Shown here: positions 1 through 7,767 of the stretch, one piece after another
Layout: each line of letters begins with the position of its first letter
Position numbering within the stretch: the stretch's first letter is position 1
NCBI GenBank assembly: GCA_903927465.1
Contig: CAIYMY010000035.1
Span: 1-35,681 of the forward strand
Source of the DNA: an uncultured Rhodospirillales bacterium
GTDB taxonomy: Bacteria; Pseudomonadota; Alphaproteobacteria; Acetobacterales; Acetobacteraceae
Reading direction: 5' to 3'
Length of the DNA stretch: 35,681 nucleotides
Made by a program: the position numbers and the translations under genes
Notes under the pieces: generated by a model
Database searches by the model: none
Told to the model about the DNA's origin: nothing
What the model saw: only the letters and a program-made list of their open reading frames with translations

Positions 1-735
1 GGTTGCTTCGCGCAAGGCAAGCCAGGATTCCAGCGGAAATTTCGAATCAATCGCAATCGGCCCGGGTGGGTTTGGCAGATGGATCAGGCAATCCGCGCGC
101 TTACCATTCGAAAGTGTTGCTTGCAGCGTAAAGGCATCAGACGGCAGCCGATCCGCGATGATCTGTTCCATTTGGCTTTCGCCAAAGGCACCACGCGCCT
201 GCTTATTGCCCAAAATACCGGTCAGCGTATTCACCTGGGAACCCAGCGCTTCAATATTGCTGCGCGCGGCATCAATCACCGCAAGCCTTTCCTTGATTTC
301 GCTTGAAGTCACGCCCAGGCTGGTGGTCATGCGTTCGGTTTGACTGTTGAGTGCCGCAGAAAGCGTTTCATTCTGGCTTTTTATCGCTTCCGTCAATGTG
401 CGTTCAGATTGCGCCAGCCTATCCGCCACCGCGGCTTCCTGTGCGGCGATGCGCCCGATTTGTTCCTGCACGGCGCCATTCAGCACGCGGGTTTGGTCCA
501 TCACCACGCTATTGACGCGATCAGCGATATCACCTTCCAGGGAAGCGACGCGCTCAGCCTGGCGTTCCTGCGCGGCAGCCAAAGCGGAAAGCTGCCCGAG
601 CACCATGCCGGCGAGTGGATCAGGCGCCGGGCGGCGCAGTGTCAGCACCAGCGCAATGACCAGCGCTGCCAATAGAATGGCGAGCGGCAGAACCGCATCG
701 GGTGGAAGCCAGCTAGGTAAGGTCCAATTCTGCAT
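1..735 (-). CDS. rmuC: RmuC family DNA recombination protein, 3' end beyond window
   Basis: The reverse strand is open from an ATG at 735 to base 1 with no stop (245 codons), so the C-terminus lies outside the window. The product starts with a membrane anchor (about residues 15-33, PLAILLAALVIALVLTLRR), followed by a long Ala/Gln/Glu-rich coiled coil (about 45-170). The RmuC nuclease-like core begins at about 172 (LTGILGNKQARGAFGE), continuing into KRADCLIHLP and IAIDSKFPLESW, which match the conserved D...DxK region of the family. RmuC is a predicted PD-(D/E)XK-type nuclease that limits rearrangement at inverted repeats; its biochemical role is poorly defined. It lies 18 bases downstream of purH on the same strand, so co-transcription is likely. 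Family assignment rests on motif recognition and is fairly secure; the catalytic C-terminal part cannot be checked. Confidence 0.88.
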   Translation of the reverse strand, partial: MQNWTLPSWLPPDAVLPLAILLAALVIALVLTLRRPAPDPLAGMVLGQLSALAAAQERQAERVASLEGDIADRVNSVVMDQTRVLNGAVQEQIGRIAAQEAAVADRLAQSERTLTEAIKSQNETLSAALNSQTERMTTSLGVTSSEIKERLAVIDAARSNIEALGSQVNTLTGILGNKQARGAFGESQMEQIIADRLPSDAFTLQATLSNGKRADCLIHLPNPPGPIAIDSKFPLESWLALREAT

Positions 736-753
736 GCGATCAGTATATCAGCT

Positions 754-2331
754 TCAATGCCTGAAATGCCGCATGCCAGTGAAAACCATCGCAAGCCCTG
801 CCTTATCTGCGGCTTCAATCACCTCATTATCGCGGATCGAGCCACCTGGCTGAATAATCGCGGTAGCACCAGCGGAGGCTGCGATTTCCAGCCCATCGGC
901 AAAGGGGAAAAACGCATCGGATGCCACCACGGAACCCTTGGCCAAAGGTTCCGTCAGCCCTGCCGCCTTCGCCGCAGCCTCACTTTTCCAGGCGGCGATG
1001 CGGCTGCTTTCCGCACGGTTCATCTGCCCCGCGCCAATGCCTACCGTGGCCAGGCCCTTGGCATAGACAATGGCGTTGGATTTCACATGCTTGCAGACAC
1101 GAAAGGCGAAAAGCAGGTCAGCCATTTCAGAAGCTGTCGGTGCGCGCTTGGTCACGCATTTGAGCGTGGCTTCCGTCACGCGCCCGGCATCGCGCGATTG
1201 CGCCAGAAAGCCGCCGGCCACGGAACGGAACATCACTCCCGGTGCGGCAGGATCAGGCAGGCCGCCCGTCAGCAGCAGCCTAAGGTTCTTCTTTTTGGCA
1301 AAAACGGCGAGTGCCGCTTCATCCGCATCCGGTGCAATCACCACTTCAGTGAAAATCGCGGTGATACGTTCCGCCGCTGCCGCATCCAGCCTGCGATTGG
1401 CCGCGACAATGCCGCCGAAAGCCGAGACTGGATCGCACAACAACGCGCGATCCCAAGCGCTGGCCAAATCGTTGGCCACCGCGATACCGCAAGGATTGGC
1501 GTGCTTCACAATCACAATCGCCGGATCAGCGAATTCGGCCAGCGCTTCAAACGCTGCATCGGTATCGTTCAGGTTGTTGTAGGAAAGCTCCTTGCCCTGA
1601 AGCTGCCGCGCAGTTGCAATGCCGGGGCGCGCGCTGCCATCCAAATAAAACGCCGCTGATTGATGAGGGTTTTCGCCATAGCGGAGCGTTTGGCGCAGTG
1701 AACCCGTGAAGCTCAAACGCTCAGGAAAAGCCTGCCCTTCCTGCCCTGCGAACCAGCCGGAAATCGCGGCGTCATAGGCAGCCGTGCGCGCATAGGCCGC
1801 CGCCGCCAAGCGCCGGCGCGTGGCAATGCGGGTGCCGCCGGCTTCCGTGATTTCCGCCTGTACCTCGGCAAAATGCGCGGGTTCCGTCAGCACCGCGACA
1901 TGGGCGTGATTCTTGGCGGCACTGCGGATCATTGCTGGGCCGCCGATATCTATGTTTTCGATGCACTCATCGAAAGCGGCACCCTTCGCGACTGTTGCCT
2001 CGAACGGGTAGAGATTCACTGCCACCAGATCAATCGGCGCAATGCCATGCGCTGCCATTTGCGCCAGATGCTCTGCCAGATCGCGCCGGCCCAGAATGCC
2101 GCCATGCACCTGCGGCACCAGAGTCTTCACGCGCCCATCCAGAATTTCCGGAAAGCCAGTATGGTCCGACACATCCTTCACGGGCACGCGCGCATCGCGC
2201 AGCGCCTTGGCAGTGCCGCCGGTGGACAAGATCTCCACCCCGCGCGCCGCCAGGAAACGGCCAAATTCAATCAGCCCGGTTTTGTCGGAAACGGAAAGCA
2301 GCGCGCGGCGCGGCGCGATCACATCAGTCAT
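754..2331 (-). CDS. purH: Bifunctional AICAR transformylase / IMP cyclohydrolase
   Basis: PurH performs the last two steps of purine synthesis in the cytoplasm: formylation of AICAR from 10-formyl-THF and ring closure to IMP. The 525-aa product has the usual length. The N-terminal cyclohydrolase (MGS-like) domain shows SVSDKTG (13-19), STGGT (36-40), DGRVKTL (65-71) and the [17 protein letters not shown] segment (125-141). The transformylase domain shows [11 protein letters not shown] (217-227), [17 protein letters not shown] (244-260) and the catalytic Lys-His pair in VKHANPCG (K276, H277). I chose the ATG at 2331 because SDK-type PurH proteins begin just before this point; the frame stays open to a TTG at 2352, which would add only seven residues. 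It stands between the DUF486/AmpG pair and rmuC on the same strand. Confidence 0.97.
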   Translation of the reverse strand: MTDVIAPRRALLSVSDKTGLIEFGRFLAARGVEILSTGGTAKALRDARVPVKDVSDHTGFPEILDGRVKTLVPQVHGGILGRRDLAEHLAQMAAHGIAPIDLVAVNLYPFEATVAKGAAFDECIENIDIGGPAMIRSAAKNHAHVAVLTEPAHFAEVQAEITEAGGTRIATRRRLAAAAYARTAAYDAAISGWFAGQEGQAFPERLSFTGSLRQTLRYGENPHQSAAFYLDGSARPGIATARQLQGKELSYNNLNDTDAAFEALAEFADPAIVIVKHANPCGIAVANDLASAWDRALLCDPVSAFGGIVAANRRLDAAAAERITAIFTEVVIAPDADEAALAVFAKKKNLRLLLTGGLPDPAAPGVMFRSVAGGFLAQSRDAGRVTEATLKCVTKRAPTASEMADLLFAFRVCKHVKSNAIVYAKGLATVGIGAGQMNRAESSRIAAWKSEAAAKAAGLTEPLAKGSVVASDAFFPFADGLEIAASAGATAIIQPGGSIRDNEVIEAADKAGLAMVFTGMRHFRH

Positions 2332-2400
2332 GGCAGGAATCCGTGCAAGCAATGCCCCGCGCCATACGCCCGGCGGCAGAGGGGAGCAACCCTGGCAAGG

Positions 2401-2748
2401 CTAATCAACGGGAAGGAAGATGAATACCACCGCGCCCAACAGGCAAAGCGCGGCGGCGGCGAAATTCCAGCGTAAAGGCTCCCCCAGCCACATCACGGAA
2501 AACACGGCAAAGACCGCGAGTGTGATCACTTCCTGCATGATCTTGAGCTGCTGACCGGTAAAGGCCCCATAGCCAATCCGGTTCGCCGGCACCGCCAGGC
2601 AATATTCAAAAAACGCGATGCCCCAGGAAATCAGCACCGCGAGCCAGATCGGCCAGGCAGGCTGCTTCAAATGCCCATACCAGGCGAAAGTCATCAGGAT
2701 ATTGCTGCCCAGCAGTAGCAGGGGCGTTAGCAGGAAGGGGCTGGTCAT
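2401..2748 (-). CDS. DUF486 family small membrane protein (DMT-like)
   Basis: A 115-aa hydrophobic protein with about four membrane segments. It matches the DUF486 family, which resembles half-size drug/metabolite transporters: LLLLGSNILMTFAWYGHL near the start, then SWGIAFFEYCLAVPANRIG and GQQLKIMQEVITLAVFAVF. No transported substrate is established for the family. The start at 2748 is favoured because the ATG overlaps the stop of the upstream transporter gene by four bases (ATGA), suggesting translational coupling; the frame extends upstream to 2847 but that part is the shadow of the transporter gene. The family call is strong, the function unknown. Confidence 0.85.
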   Translation of the reverse strand: MTSPFLLTPLLLLGSNILMTFAWYGHLKQPAWPIWLAVLISWGIAFFEYCLAVPANRIGYGAFTGQQLKIMQEVITLAVFAVFSVMWLGEPLRWNFAAAALCLLGAVVFIFLPVD

Positions 2749-4007
2749 GTGGCGGCCTCTCCAGGTTTGGGCGGCAGGCGGCGCAGCAGCCAAAGCATGA
2801 TGGCCATGGCGGGCAACGCGGCGAAGGTGGTCAGCACAAAAAACCAAGGCCAGCCAAGGCCTTCCGCGAGCACGCCGGATGTCGCCCCCAAAGTGCGCAA
2901 GGGCACCGCCGCCAGCGATGACAGCAGCGCATATTGCGTGGCGGTGAAGCTCCGGCTGGTCAGCATGCCAAGGTAGGAAAGAAACGCCGCATCCGCGAGG
3001 CCATCGGTGAAATTCTCCACCCCCACCTGCGCAAACAACATGCAGATATCATGCCCCGCAAAGGCAAGCGCAACATACATGAGGTTGGAGAGCATTTGCG
3101 TGATCCCGGTCAAGATCAAAGCGCGCCCAGTGCCAAGTTTCGCCACCAGCCAACCGCCCGCAAGCGCGCCAGCAAGCGTCGCGACAAGTCCAAAGACAGA
3201 AGAAACACTCGCCACTTCCAGGCGCGTAAAGCCAAGCTGGCGATAAAAGGGCGCGGTCATGATGCCCGCCAAAGCCTCGCCCAGCTTGAACAGAGCGATG
3301 AAGGCCAGGATCGCGAACCAATAGCGCCTGCGCATGAAATCCGCGAAGGGATCAATCACCGCATAGCGCAGCCGCGCCGCCCAGCCTTGCGGCGCAGCAC
3401 CCCCCTGGCGCGCAGGTTCGGCGGCAAAAAGCACAGCAATAACGCCAAGCCCGACCATCGCCGCGCATCCAGCGAAAGCAAAAGCCCAGCCGGCGAACTC
3501 CACCATGGCCAAGGCACCCGCGGTCGCTGCCAGCAATGCGCCACGATAGCCCCAAACATAGCAGGCCAGGCCATAGCCCTGATCCGCTTCCTCCAGGCTT
3601 TCGATACGGAAAGCGTCAATCACAATATCCTGGCTGGCGGACAGGAACGCGACCACCACCGCCACCGCCACCGTCATGCTCACATCCAGCGCAGGGTTGG
3701 TCTGGCCAAGCGCGATAATGGCGCCGATCAGCGGGATTTGGATGGAAAGCAGCCAGCCGCGCCGGCGCCCAAGCGCGCGGAAGAAGGGCGGCGGGCTATG
3801 GTCTATCAGCGGCGACCATAGGAATTTCAGCGAATAGGAAAGCCCAATCAGCGCCGTGAAGCCGATGGCGGCGAGTGAAAGGTTCGATTCCGCCAGCCAT
3901 TGCCTGAGCGTGAAGGCGGAAAGCGGCAGCGGCACGCCCGCGGCAAAACCAAGCGCCAGCAGCACAAGGAAGCGCTTGTCGCGCCAACGGGGAAGCGAAT
4001 CGGCCAT
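2745..4007 (-). CDS. AmpG-like MFS transporter (muropeptide permease family)
   Basis: A 420-aa inner-membrane protein with about 12 hydrophobic segments, resembling AmpG permeases that import anhydro-muropeptides for cell-wall recycling. Family-type signatures are GFAAGVPLPLSAFTLRQWL (20-38), LSYSLKFLWSPLIDH (56-70), GRRRGWLLSIQ (80-90) and SASQDIVIDAFRIESL (near 125-140). Whether the substrate is a muropeptide cannot be read from sequence; the AmpG family also includes acetyl-CoA-transporter-like members. ATG 4007 is a plausible start; the frame continues to a GTG at 4043, and neither has a clear ribosome binding site. The 3' end overlaps the DUF486 gene by four bases. It is divergent from the Yip1-like gene, with about 104 bases between them. 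Confidence 0.82.
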   Translation of the reverse strand: MADSLPRWRDKRFLVLLALGFAAGVPLPLSAFTLRQWLAESNLSLAAIGFTALIGLSYSLKFLWSPLIDHSPPPFFRALGRRRGWLLSIQIPLIGAIIALGQTNPALDVSMTVAVAVVVAFLSASQDIVIDAFRIESLEEADQGYGLACYVWGYRGALLAATAGALAMVEFAGWAFAFAGCAAMVGLGVIAVLFAAEPARQGGAAPQGWAARLRYAVIDPFADFMRRRYWFAILAFIALFKLGEALAGIMTAPFYRQLGFTRLEVASVSSVFGLVATLAGALAGGWLVAKLGTGRALILTGITQMLSNLMYVALAFAGHDICMLFAQVGVENFTDGLADAAFLSYLGMLTSRSFTATQYALLSSLAAVPLRTLGATSGVLAEGLGWPWFFVLTTFAALPAMAIMLWLLRRLPPKPGEAAT

Positions 4008-4111
4008 GGTCTGAAACTGACAGAAGCGGCGCTGGCCTGCCACTACCCATGACTTGCCCGCACGGCAAAGGCCAGCGCAATATCCCCTAAACGAATGCGG
4101 GAGGCAGCGGC

Positions 4112-4648
4112 ATGAATACCATCGCCAAGGCGAAGGGTCTTTTAGTGGAACCCGGCAAAACCTGGGATGCGATAGCGGCGGAGCCCATGACGCTGGGCAG
4201 CGTTTTCACCGGCTATGTGCTGCCCTTGGCGGCGATTCCATCCATTGCCAGCGCCATTGGCGCTTTCCTCGGCGGGAACCTGCCCAACTTCGCCGAACTG
4301 GCGATCAGCTACGTCATTGCGGTGGTGAGTGTGCTCATCATGGGCAAGATCATGCCGCCCTTGGCCGCGCGCTTTGGTGCCGCGCCGGATGCCAATGCAG
4401 GGATGAAGCTGGCCGCCTTTGCACCCACCGGCGCCTGGGTGGGCGGGTTGGCGTTGATTGTGCCTTCGATTGGTGGGCTGCTCGCGTTGGCGGGGGCGCT
4501 TTACACGCTTTACCTATTTTATGATGGCGCGCAGCGGCTATTTCCGGTGGAACCGGTGAAGGCGCGGATGCTGGGCTTTTCCGCCGTTTTGGCCTCCATT
4601 CTGTTGAATATGCTCATCGGCTTAGGGGTGGGTATGCTGATCGCCTGA
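4112..4648 (+). CDS. Yip1 family integral membrane protein
   Basis: A 178-aa protein of about five hydrophobic segments. The N-terminus (MNTIAKAKGLLVEPGKTWDA) has the form KxLLxxPxxTWxxI, typical of bacterial Yip1/DUF1282-type membrane proteins, whose job is unknown. Hydrophobic stretches cover about residues 28-55, 63-80, 100-125, 126-140 and 155-178. A good ribosome binding site, GGGAGG at 4099-4104, stands seven bases before the ATG. It is the first gene of a plus-strand run and is followed 66 bases later by the NDUFA9-like gene. Family call by recognition of the N-terminal pattern and topology; function not assigned. Confidence 0.72.
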   Translation: MNTIAKAKGLLVEPGKTWDAIAAEPMTLGSVFTGYVLPLAAIPSIASAIGAFLGGNLPNFAELAISYVIAVVSVLIMGKIMPPLAARFGAAPDANAGMKLAAFAPTGAWVGGLALIVPSIGGLLALAGALYTLYLFYDGAQRLFPVEPVKARMLGFSAVLASILLNMLIGLGVGMLIA

Positions 4649-4714
4649 TCTCGCGCCCTTCCCGGCACGCTTAGGCTCCCCCATATCTGAGCCTAGAAGT
4701 CAGGGATTTGGGCC

Positions 4715-5647
4715 ATGCTTGTGACAGTTTTTGGCGGCGGCGGCTTTATCGGCCGCCACATCGTGCAGCGGCTGGCGGCGGCGGGCCATAGCATTCGGAT
4801 TGCGGGGCGCGACACCGAACGCGCCGCGCGACTTTGCACCATGGGCGGCGTGGGGCAGATCACCCCTATTGCGGCCTCGATCACCGATGAGGCTTCGTCA
4901 GCGCGGGCGGTGGTGGGGGCGGATATCGTCATCAACCTGGTCGGCATTCTGTTCGAAGGCCGCGCGGGGGATTTCCAGCGCATCCAGGCCGAAGGGGCCG
5001 GACGGGTCGCGCGACTGGCCGCTGCTGCCGGGGCCAAGCAATTCCTGCATCTTTCCGCGATCGGCGCCGATGCTGGAAGCCCGAGCCTTTACGCGCAAAC
5101 CAAGGCGGCAGGGGAAGCGGCAGTGCTGGCCGCCTTCCCCAGCGCCATCATCCTGCGCCCTTCCGTGGTGTTCGGGCCGGATGATCAATTCTTCAACCGC
5201 TTCGCCGGGCTTGCCGCCATGCTGCCCTTCATGCCGGTAGTGGCGGGCGAAACGCGCTTTCAGCCGGTTTATGTGGGCGATGTGGCGGATGCCGCGATGG
5301 CGGCACTCGCGGACCCGGCGGCGGCGGGCAAGGTTTTCGAACTGGGTGGCCCACGCGCGATGAGCATGCGCCAAGTGCTACGCTACATCCTGGATGTCAC
5401 GGGCCGGCGCCGGCCGATGATCGCCCTGCCTGAGGGGTTCGTGCGCCTGCAAGCCCGCCTTGGGGAGCTGCTGCCCACGCCGCCGCTCACGCGCGATCAG
5501 CTGATTCTTCTGGGCAAGGATAATGTGGTTTCCCCCAATGCTTTTGGATTTCAAGCACTTGGCATCGAACCCAAGGCGGTGGAGGCGATTGTGCCGGCCT
5601 ATCTGGCGCGGTTTCGCGTGGGTGGGCAGCGGGTAGCGACAGAATAA
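4715..5647 (+). CDS. NDUFA9-like NAD(P)-binding protein (atypical SDR)
   Basis: A 310-aa Rossmann-fold protein. The N-terminus carries the dinucleotide-binding glycine motif FGGGGFIGRHIV (6-17), then INLVGILFEG (about 73-82), HLSAIGAD (about 111-118), YAQTKAAGE with an SDR-type YxxxK (about 125-133) and LRPSVVFGPDDQFFNRFA (about 146-163). This is the pattern of atypical short-chain dehydrogenases related to NDUFA9, the accessory NADPH-binding subunit of respiratory complex I found in alphaproteobacteria and mitochondria. Membership of complex I is inferred from family resemblance only: no nuo gene is in the window. Related proteins can also act as ubiquinone-pathway or nucleoside-sugar epimerase-like enzymes. 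The start at 4715 is supported by the MLVTVFGGGGFIG beginning. Confidence 0.82.
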   Translation: MLVTVFGGGGFIGRHIVQRLAAAGHSIRIAGRDTERAARLCTMGGVGQITPIAASITDEASSARAVVGADIVINLVGILFEGRAGDFQRIQAEGAGRVARLAAAAGAKQFLHLSAIGADAGSPSLYAQTKAAGEAAVLAAFPSAIILRPSVVFGPDDQFFNRFAGLAAMLPFMPVVAGETRFQPVYVGDVADAAMAALADPAAAGKVFELGGPRAMSMRQVLRYILDVTGRRRPMIALPEGFVRLQARLGELLPTPPLTRDQLILLGKDNVVSPNAFGFQALGIEPKAVEAIVPAYLARFRVGGQRVATE

Positions 5648-5822
5648 AGTCCGACTCGGTCGTATTTTTGGGATGATATAGGTCGGAAAGAAGGCATGAG
5701 GTAGAGCTCACCTATATTTAGGTCACTATTTCTGTCCTTATAGCGCAAAAAAGACTCGCATTGGGGATTGGCTTTGGTTATGGGGCGGTTCTGGGTTCAA
5801 CCGCGACCAAGGACTCCCCCCG
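5648..5822 (+). promoter_or_regulatory. Intergenic region upstream of gltD
   Basis: This 175-base gap is visibly more AT-rich than the genes around it and should hold the promoter of the gltD-DUF2059-gltB run. I see repeated AGGTC-like words (in ATAGGTCGG and TTTAGGTCAC) and an imperfect palindrome around AGGTAGAGCTCACCT, but no convincing -35/-10 pair, NtrC site or sigma-54 promoter. The only site I trust is the gltD ribosome binding site AAGGA at 5809-5813, nine bases before the ATG. Confidence 0.4.
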
Positions 5823-7262
5823 ATGGCCGAGAAAATGCTGCAATTCGTCCGCCTGGCGCAGCACCAGCCGGATAAGCGGGAAGCGACCGACCGCCGCGCC
5901 GATTGGGCCGAGGTCTATCGCCCCTTCGTGGCGGAAGCGGCGACTGAGCAGGCGTCTCGTTGCTCCCAATGCGGCGTGCCCTTTTGCCAGGTGCATTGCC
6001 CGCTGAATAACAACATCCCGGATTGGCTGAAGCTGACCGCCGAGGGGCGGCTTGAAGAAGCCTATGAGGTTGCCTCGGCCACCAACAACTTCCCGGAGAT
6101 TTGCGGCCGCGTCTGCCCGCAGGATCGGCTTTGCGAAGGCAATTGCGTCATCGAAAAGGGTTTTGAGGCGGTCACCATTGGCGCCGTCGAAAAATACATC
6201 ACCGATACGGCGTGGGAGAATGGCTGGGTGAAGCCGCCGAAGCCCGTGCGCGAAAGACCAGAGAGCATCGGCATTATCGGCGCCGGCCCCGCGGGCATGG
6301 CGGCGGCGGAAAGGCTGCGCGTTTTGGGCTTTCAGGTGACGATTTATGATCGGCATGACCGCGCCGGCGGGCTGATGATTTACGGCATTCCGAATTTCAA
6401 GCTGGAAAAGGATGTGGTGGTGCGCCGCTGGCACCAATATGCCGAAGGCGGCATTGCATTCCGGCTGAATAGCGCGGTAGGGCGCGATATCTCCTTGGCG
6501 GAGTTGCGCCGCAAACATGCCGCGGTGCTGATTGCGACCGGTGTCTATAGGGCACGCGATATTGCTGTGCCCGGCGCTGATCTACCCGGCGTGGTGGCCG
6601 CGCTGGATTATCTGATTGCGTCCAACCGCAAGGGCCTGGGTGATGCCGTGCCAGAATTCGACTCCGGCGCGCTAAATGCCGAAGGCCGGCATGTGGTGGT
6701 GATTGGCGGTGGCGATACCGCGATGGATTGCGTGCGCACCGCAACGCGCCAGGGCGCGGCTTCCGTCACCTGTCTTTATCGTCGTGACAAGGCGAATATG
6801 CCGGGTTCAATGCGGGAAGTGTATAATGCCGAAGAGGAAGGCGTGCGCTTTGAATGGCTCGCCGCGCCAGAAGCATTTGAAGGCAAGGCGAAGGTTGAAG
6901 GCGTGCGCGCCCTGCGGATGCATCTTGGTCTGGCGGATGCGACAGGGCGCCAGCAGGTGGAACCGATCGCGAGCAGTGATTTCACCCTGAAGGCTGATCT
7001 GGTGATCAAGGCGCTTGGCTTTGATCCGGAAGATTTGCCGATGATGTTTGAAGAAGCCGCACTTTCCGTCACGCGCTGGGGCACGCTGAAGGTGGATCAT
7101 CGCAGCATGATGACCGCGCTGCCGGGCGTTTTCGCTGCCGGCGATATCGTGCGCGGCGCGTCCCTTGTTGTGTGGGGCATTCGCGATGGGCGCGATGTGG
7201 CGGAACAGATCGCGGCATTTGTTGAGAAAGGGAGCACGGCGCTGGCCGTGGCAGCGGAATGA
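5823..7262 (+). CDS. gltD: Glutamate synthase (NADPH) small (beta) subunit
   Basis: GltD passes electrons from NADPH through FAD and iron-sulfur centres to the large subunit, which makes glutamate from glutamine and 2-oxoglutarate. The 479-aa length is normal. The N-terminal Fe-S domain has two cysteine groups: C47, C50, C55, C59 and C94, C98, C104, C108. The FAD-binding motif GAGPAG is at 153-158, and the NADPH-binding GGGDTA at 295-300. The C-terminal GVFAAGDIVRGASLVVWG is the usual FAD-contacting segment. AAGGA at 5809-5813 supports the ATG at 5823. The stop overlaps the next ATG by four bases. Here gltD comes before gltB with another gene in between, which is less common than gltBD adjacency. 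Confidence 0.97.
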   Translation: MAEKMLQFVRLAQHQPDKREATDRRADWAEVYRPFVAEAATEQASRCSQCGVPFCQVHCPLNNNIPDWLKLTAEGRLEEAYEVASATNNFPEICGRVCPQDRLCEGNCVIEKGFEAVTIGAVEKYITDTAWENGWVKPPKPVRERPESIGIIGAGPAGMAAAERLRVLGFQVTIYDRHDRAGGLMIYGIPNFKLEKDVVVRRWHQYAEGGIAFRLNSAVGRDISLAELRRKHAAVLIATGVYRARDIAVPGADLPGVVAALDYLIASNRKGLGDAVPEFDSGALNAEGRHVVVIGGGDTAMDCVRTATRQGAASVTCLYRRDKANMPGSMREVYNAEEEGVRFEWLAAPEAFEGKAKVEGVRALRMHLGLADATGRQQVEPIASSDFTLKADLVIKALGFDPEDLPMMFEEAALSVTRWGTLKVDHRSMMTALPGVFAAGDIVRGASLVVWGIRDGRDVAEQIAAFVEKGSTALAVAAE

Positions 7263-7750
7263 TGCGTCATTTGATCCTGGCTTTACTGTTGTTGGCTGCG
7301 CCTGCGGCCGCTCAACAATCGACTATGCCGGAAGAAAAACTGGTTGCTGCGCGTGAATTGGTAGCGGCCATGCGGGCGGAATCGCAAATTTTGTCAACGA
7401 TTGACGCCATGCGCGGCTACTTGGTGCAGTCCTTCGTCACTGCGGCGCCACAGCTTGGGGAGGCAAGAGTACGTGATCTGGTGGATGAGTTCATCATGCC
7501 AGAGTTTCGCGCTGGTGCGGGAGAATTTCCCGAGCTTTTCGCCGGACTTTACGCCCAACGTTTATCTCCCGAAGAGATGCGAGAATTGGCACGTTTCTAC
7601 CGATCGCCAATCGGGCAACGCCTGCTTGCAATCACACCGGAAATCACCGCTGCCATCATGCCCCTCGCGGCCGCATGGGGGCAGCGTGTTGTCCAGCAGG
7701 CGCTGACAAAACACCGTGACGCTCTCCGTCAACGCGGCCTGCCGCTTTAG
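7259..7750 (+). CDS. DUF2059-type secreted protein
   Basis: A 163-aa protein with a clear Sec signal peptide: MMRHLILALLLLAAPAAAQ, with likely cleavage after the AAA near residue 18. The rest is helical and resembles DUF2059 proteins: a central FPELFAGLYAQRLSPEEMRELARFY region followed by SPIGQRLLAITPEI. The function of DUF2059 is unknown; location is predicted periplasmic. It sits inside the glutamate synthase locus, overlapping the gltD stop by four bases (ATGA) and ending 17 bases before gltB, so it is surely in the same transcript. A second ATG follows at once (7262), so the first Met is uncertain. Whether it has anything to do with glutamate synthase is not known. Confidence 0.78.
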   Translation: MMRHLILALLLLAAPAAAQQSTMPEEKLVAARELVAAMRAESQILSTIDAMRGYLVQSFVTAAPQLGEARVRDLVDEFIMPEFRAGAGEFPELFAGLYAQRLSPEEMRELARFYRSPIGQRLLAITPEITAAIMPLAAAWGQRVVQQALTKHRDALRQRGLPL

Positions 7751-7767
7751 GCTGAAGGATCAAAGCC

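Noticed and set aside
79-853. Several plus-strand frames over the first 850 bases
   Set aside because: They are antisense to rmuC and purH. The minus strand is open for the full 245 codons with recognisable RmuC motifs.
5648-5700. GGTCGTATTTTT near 5664, similar to the repeat linker GGTCGTATTTTC
   Set aside because: No stem follows and the match is short, so I did not count it as a repeat copy.
5648-5822. Possible NtrC or sigma-54 control of gltD
   Set aside because: I looked for TGGCAC-N5-TTGC and NtrC-type palindromes and saw none that convinced me.
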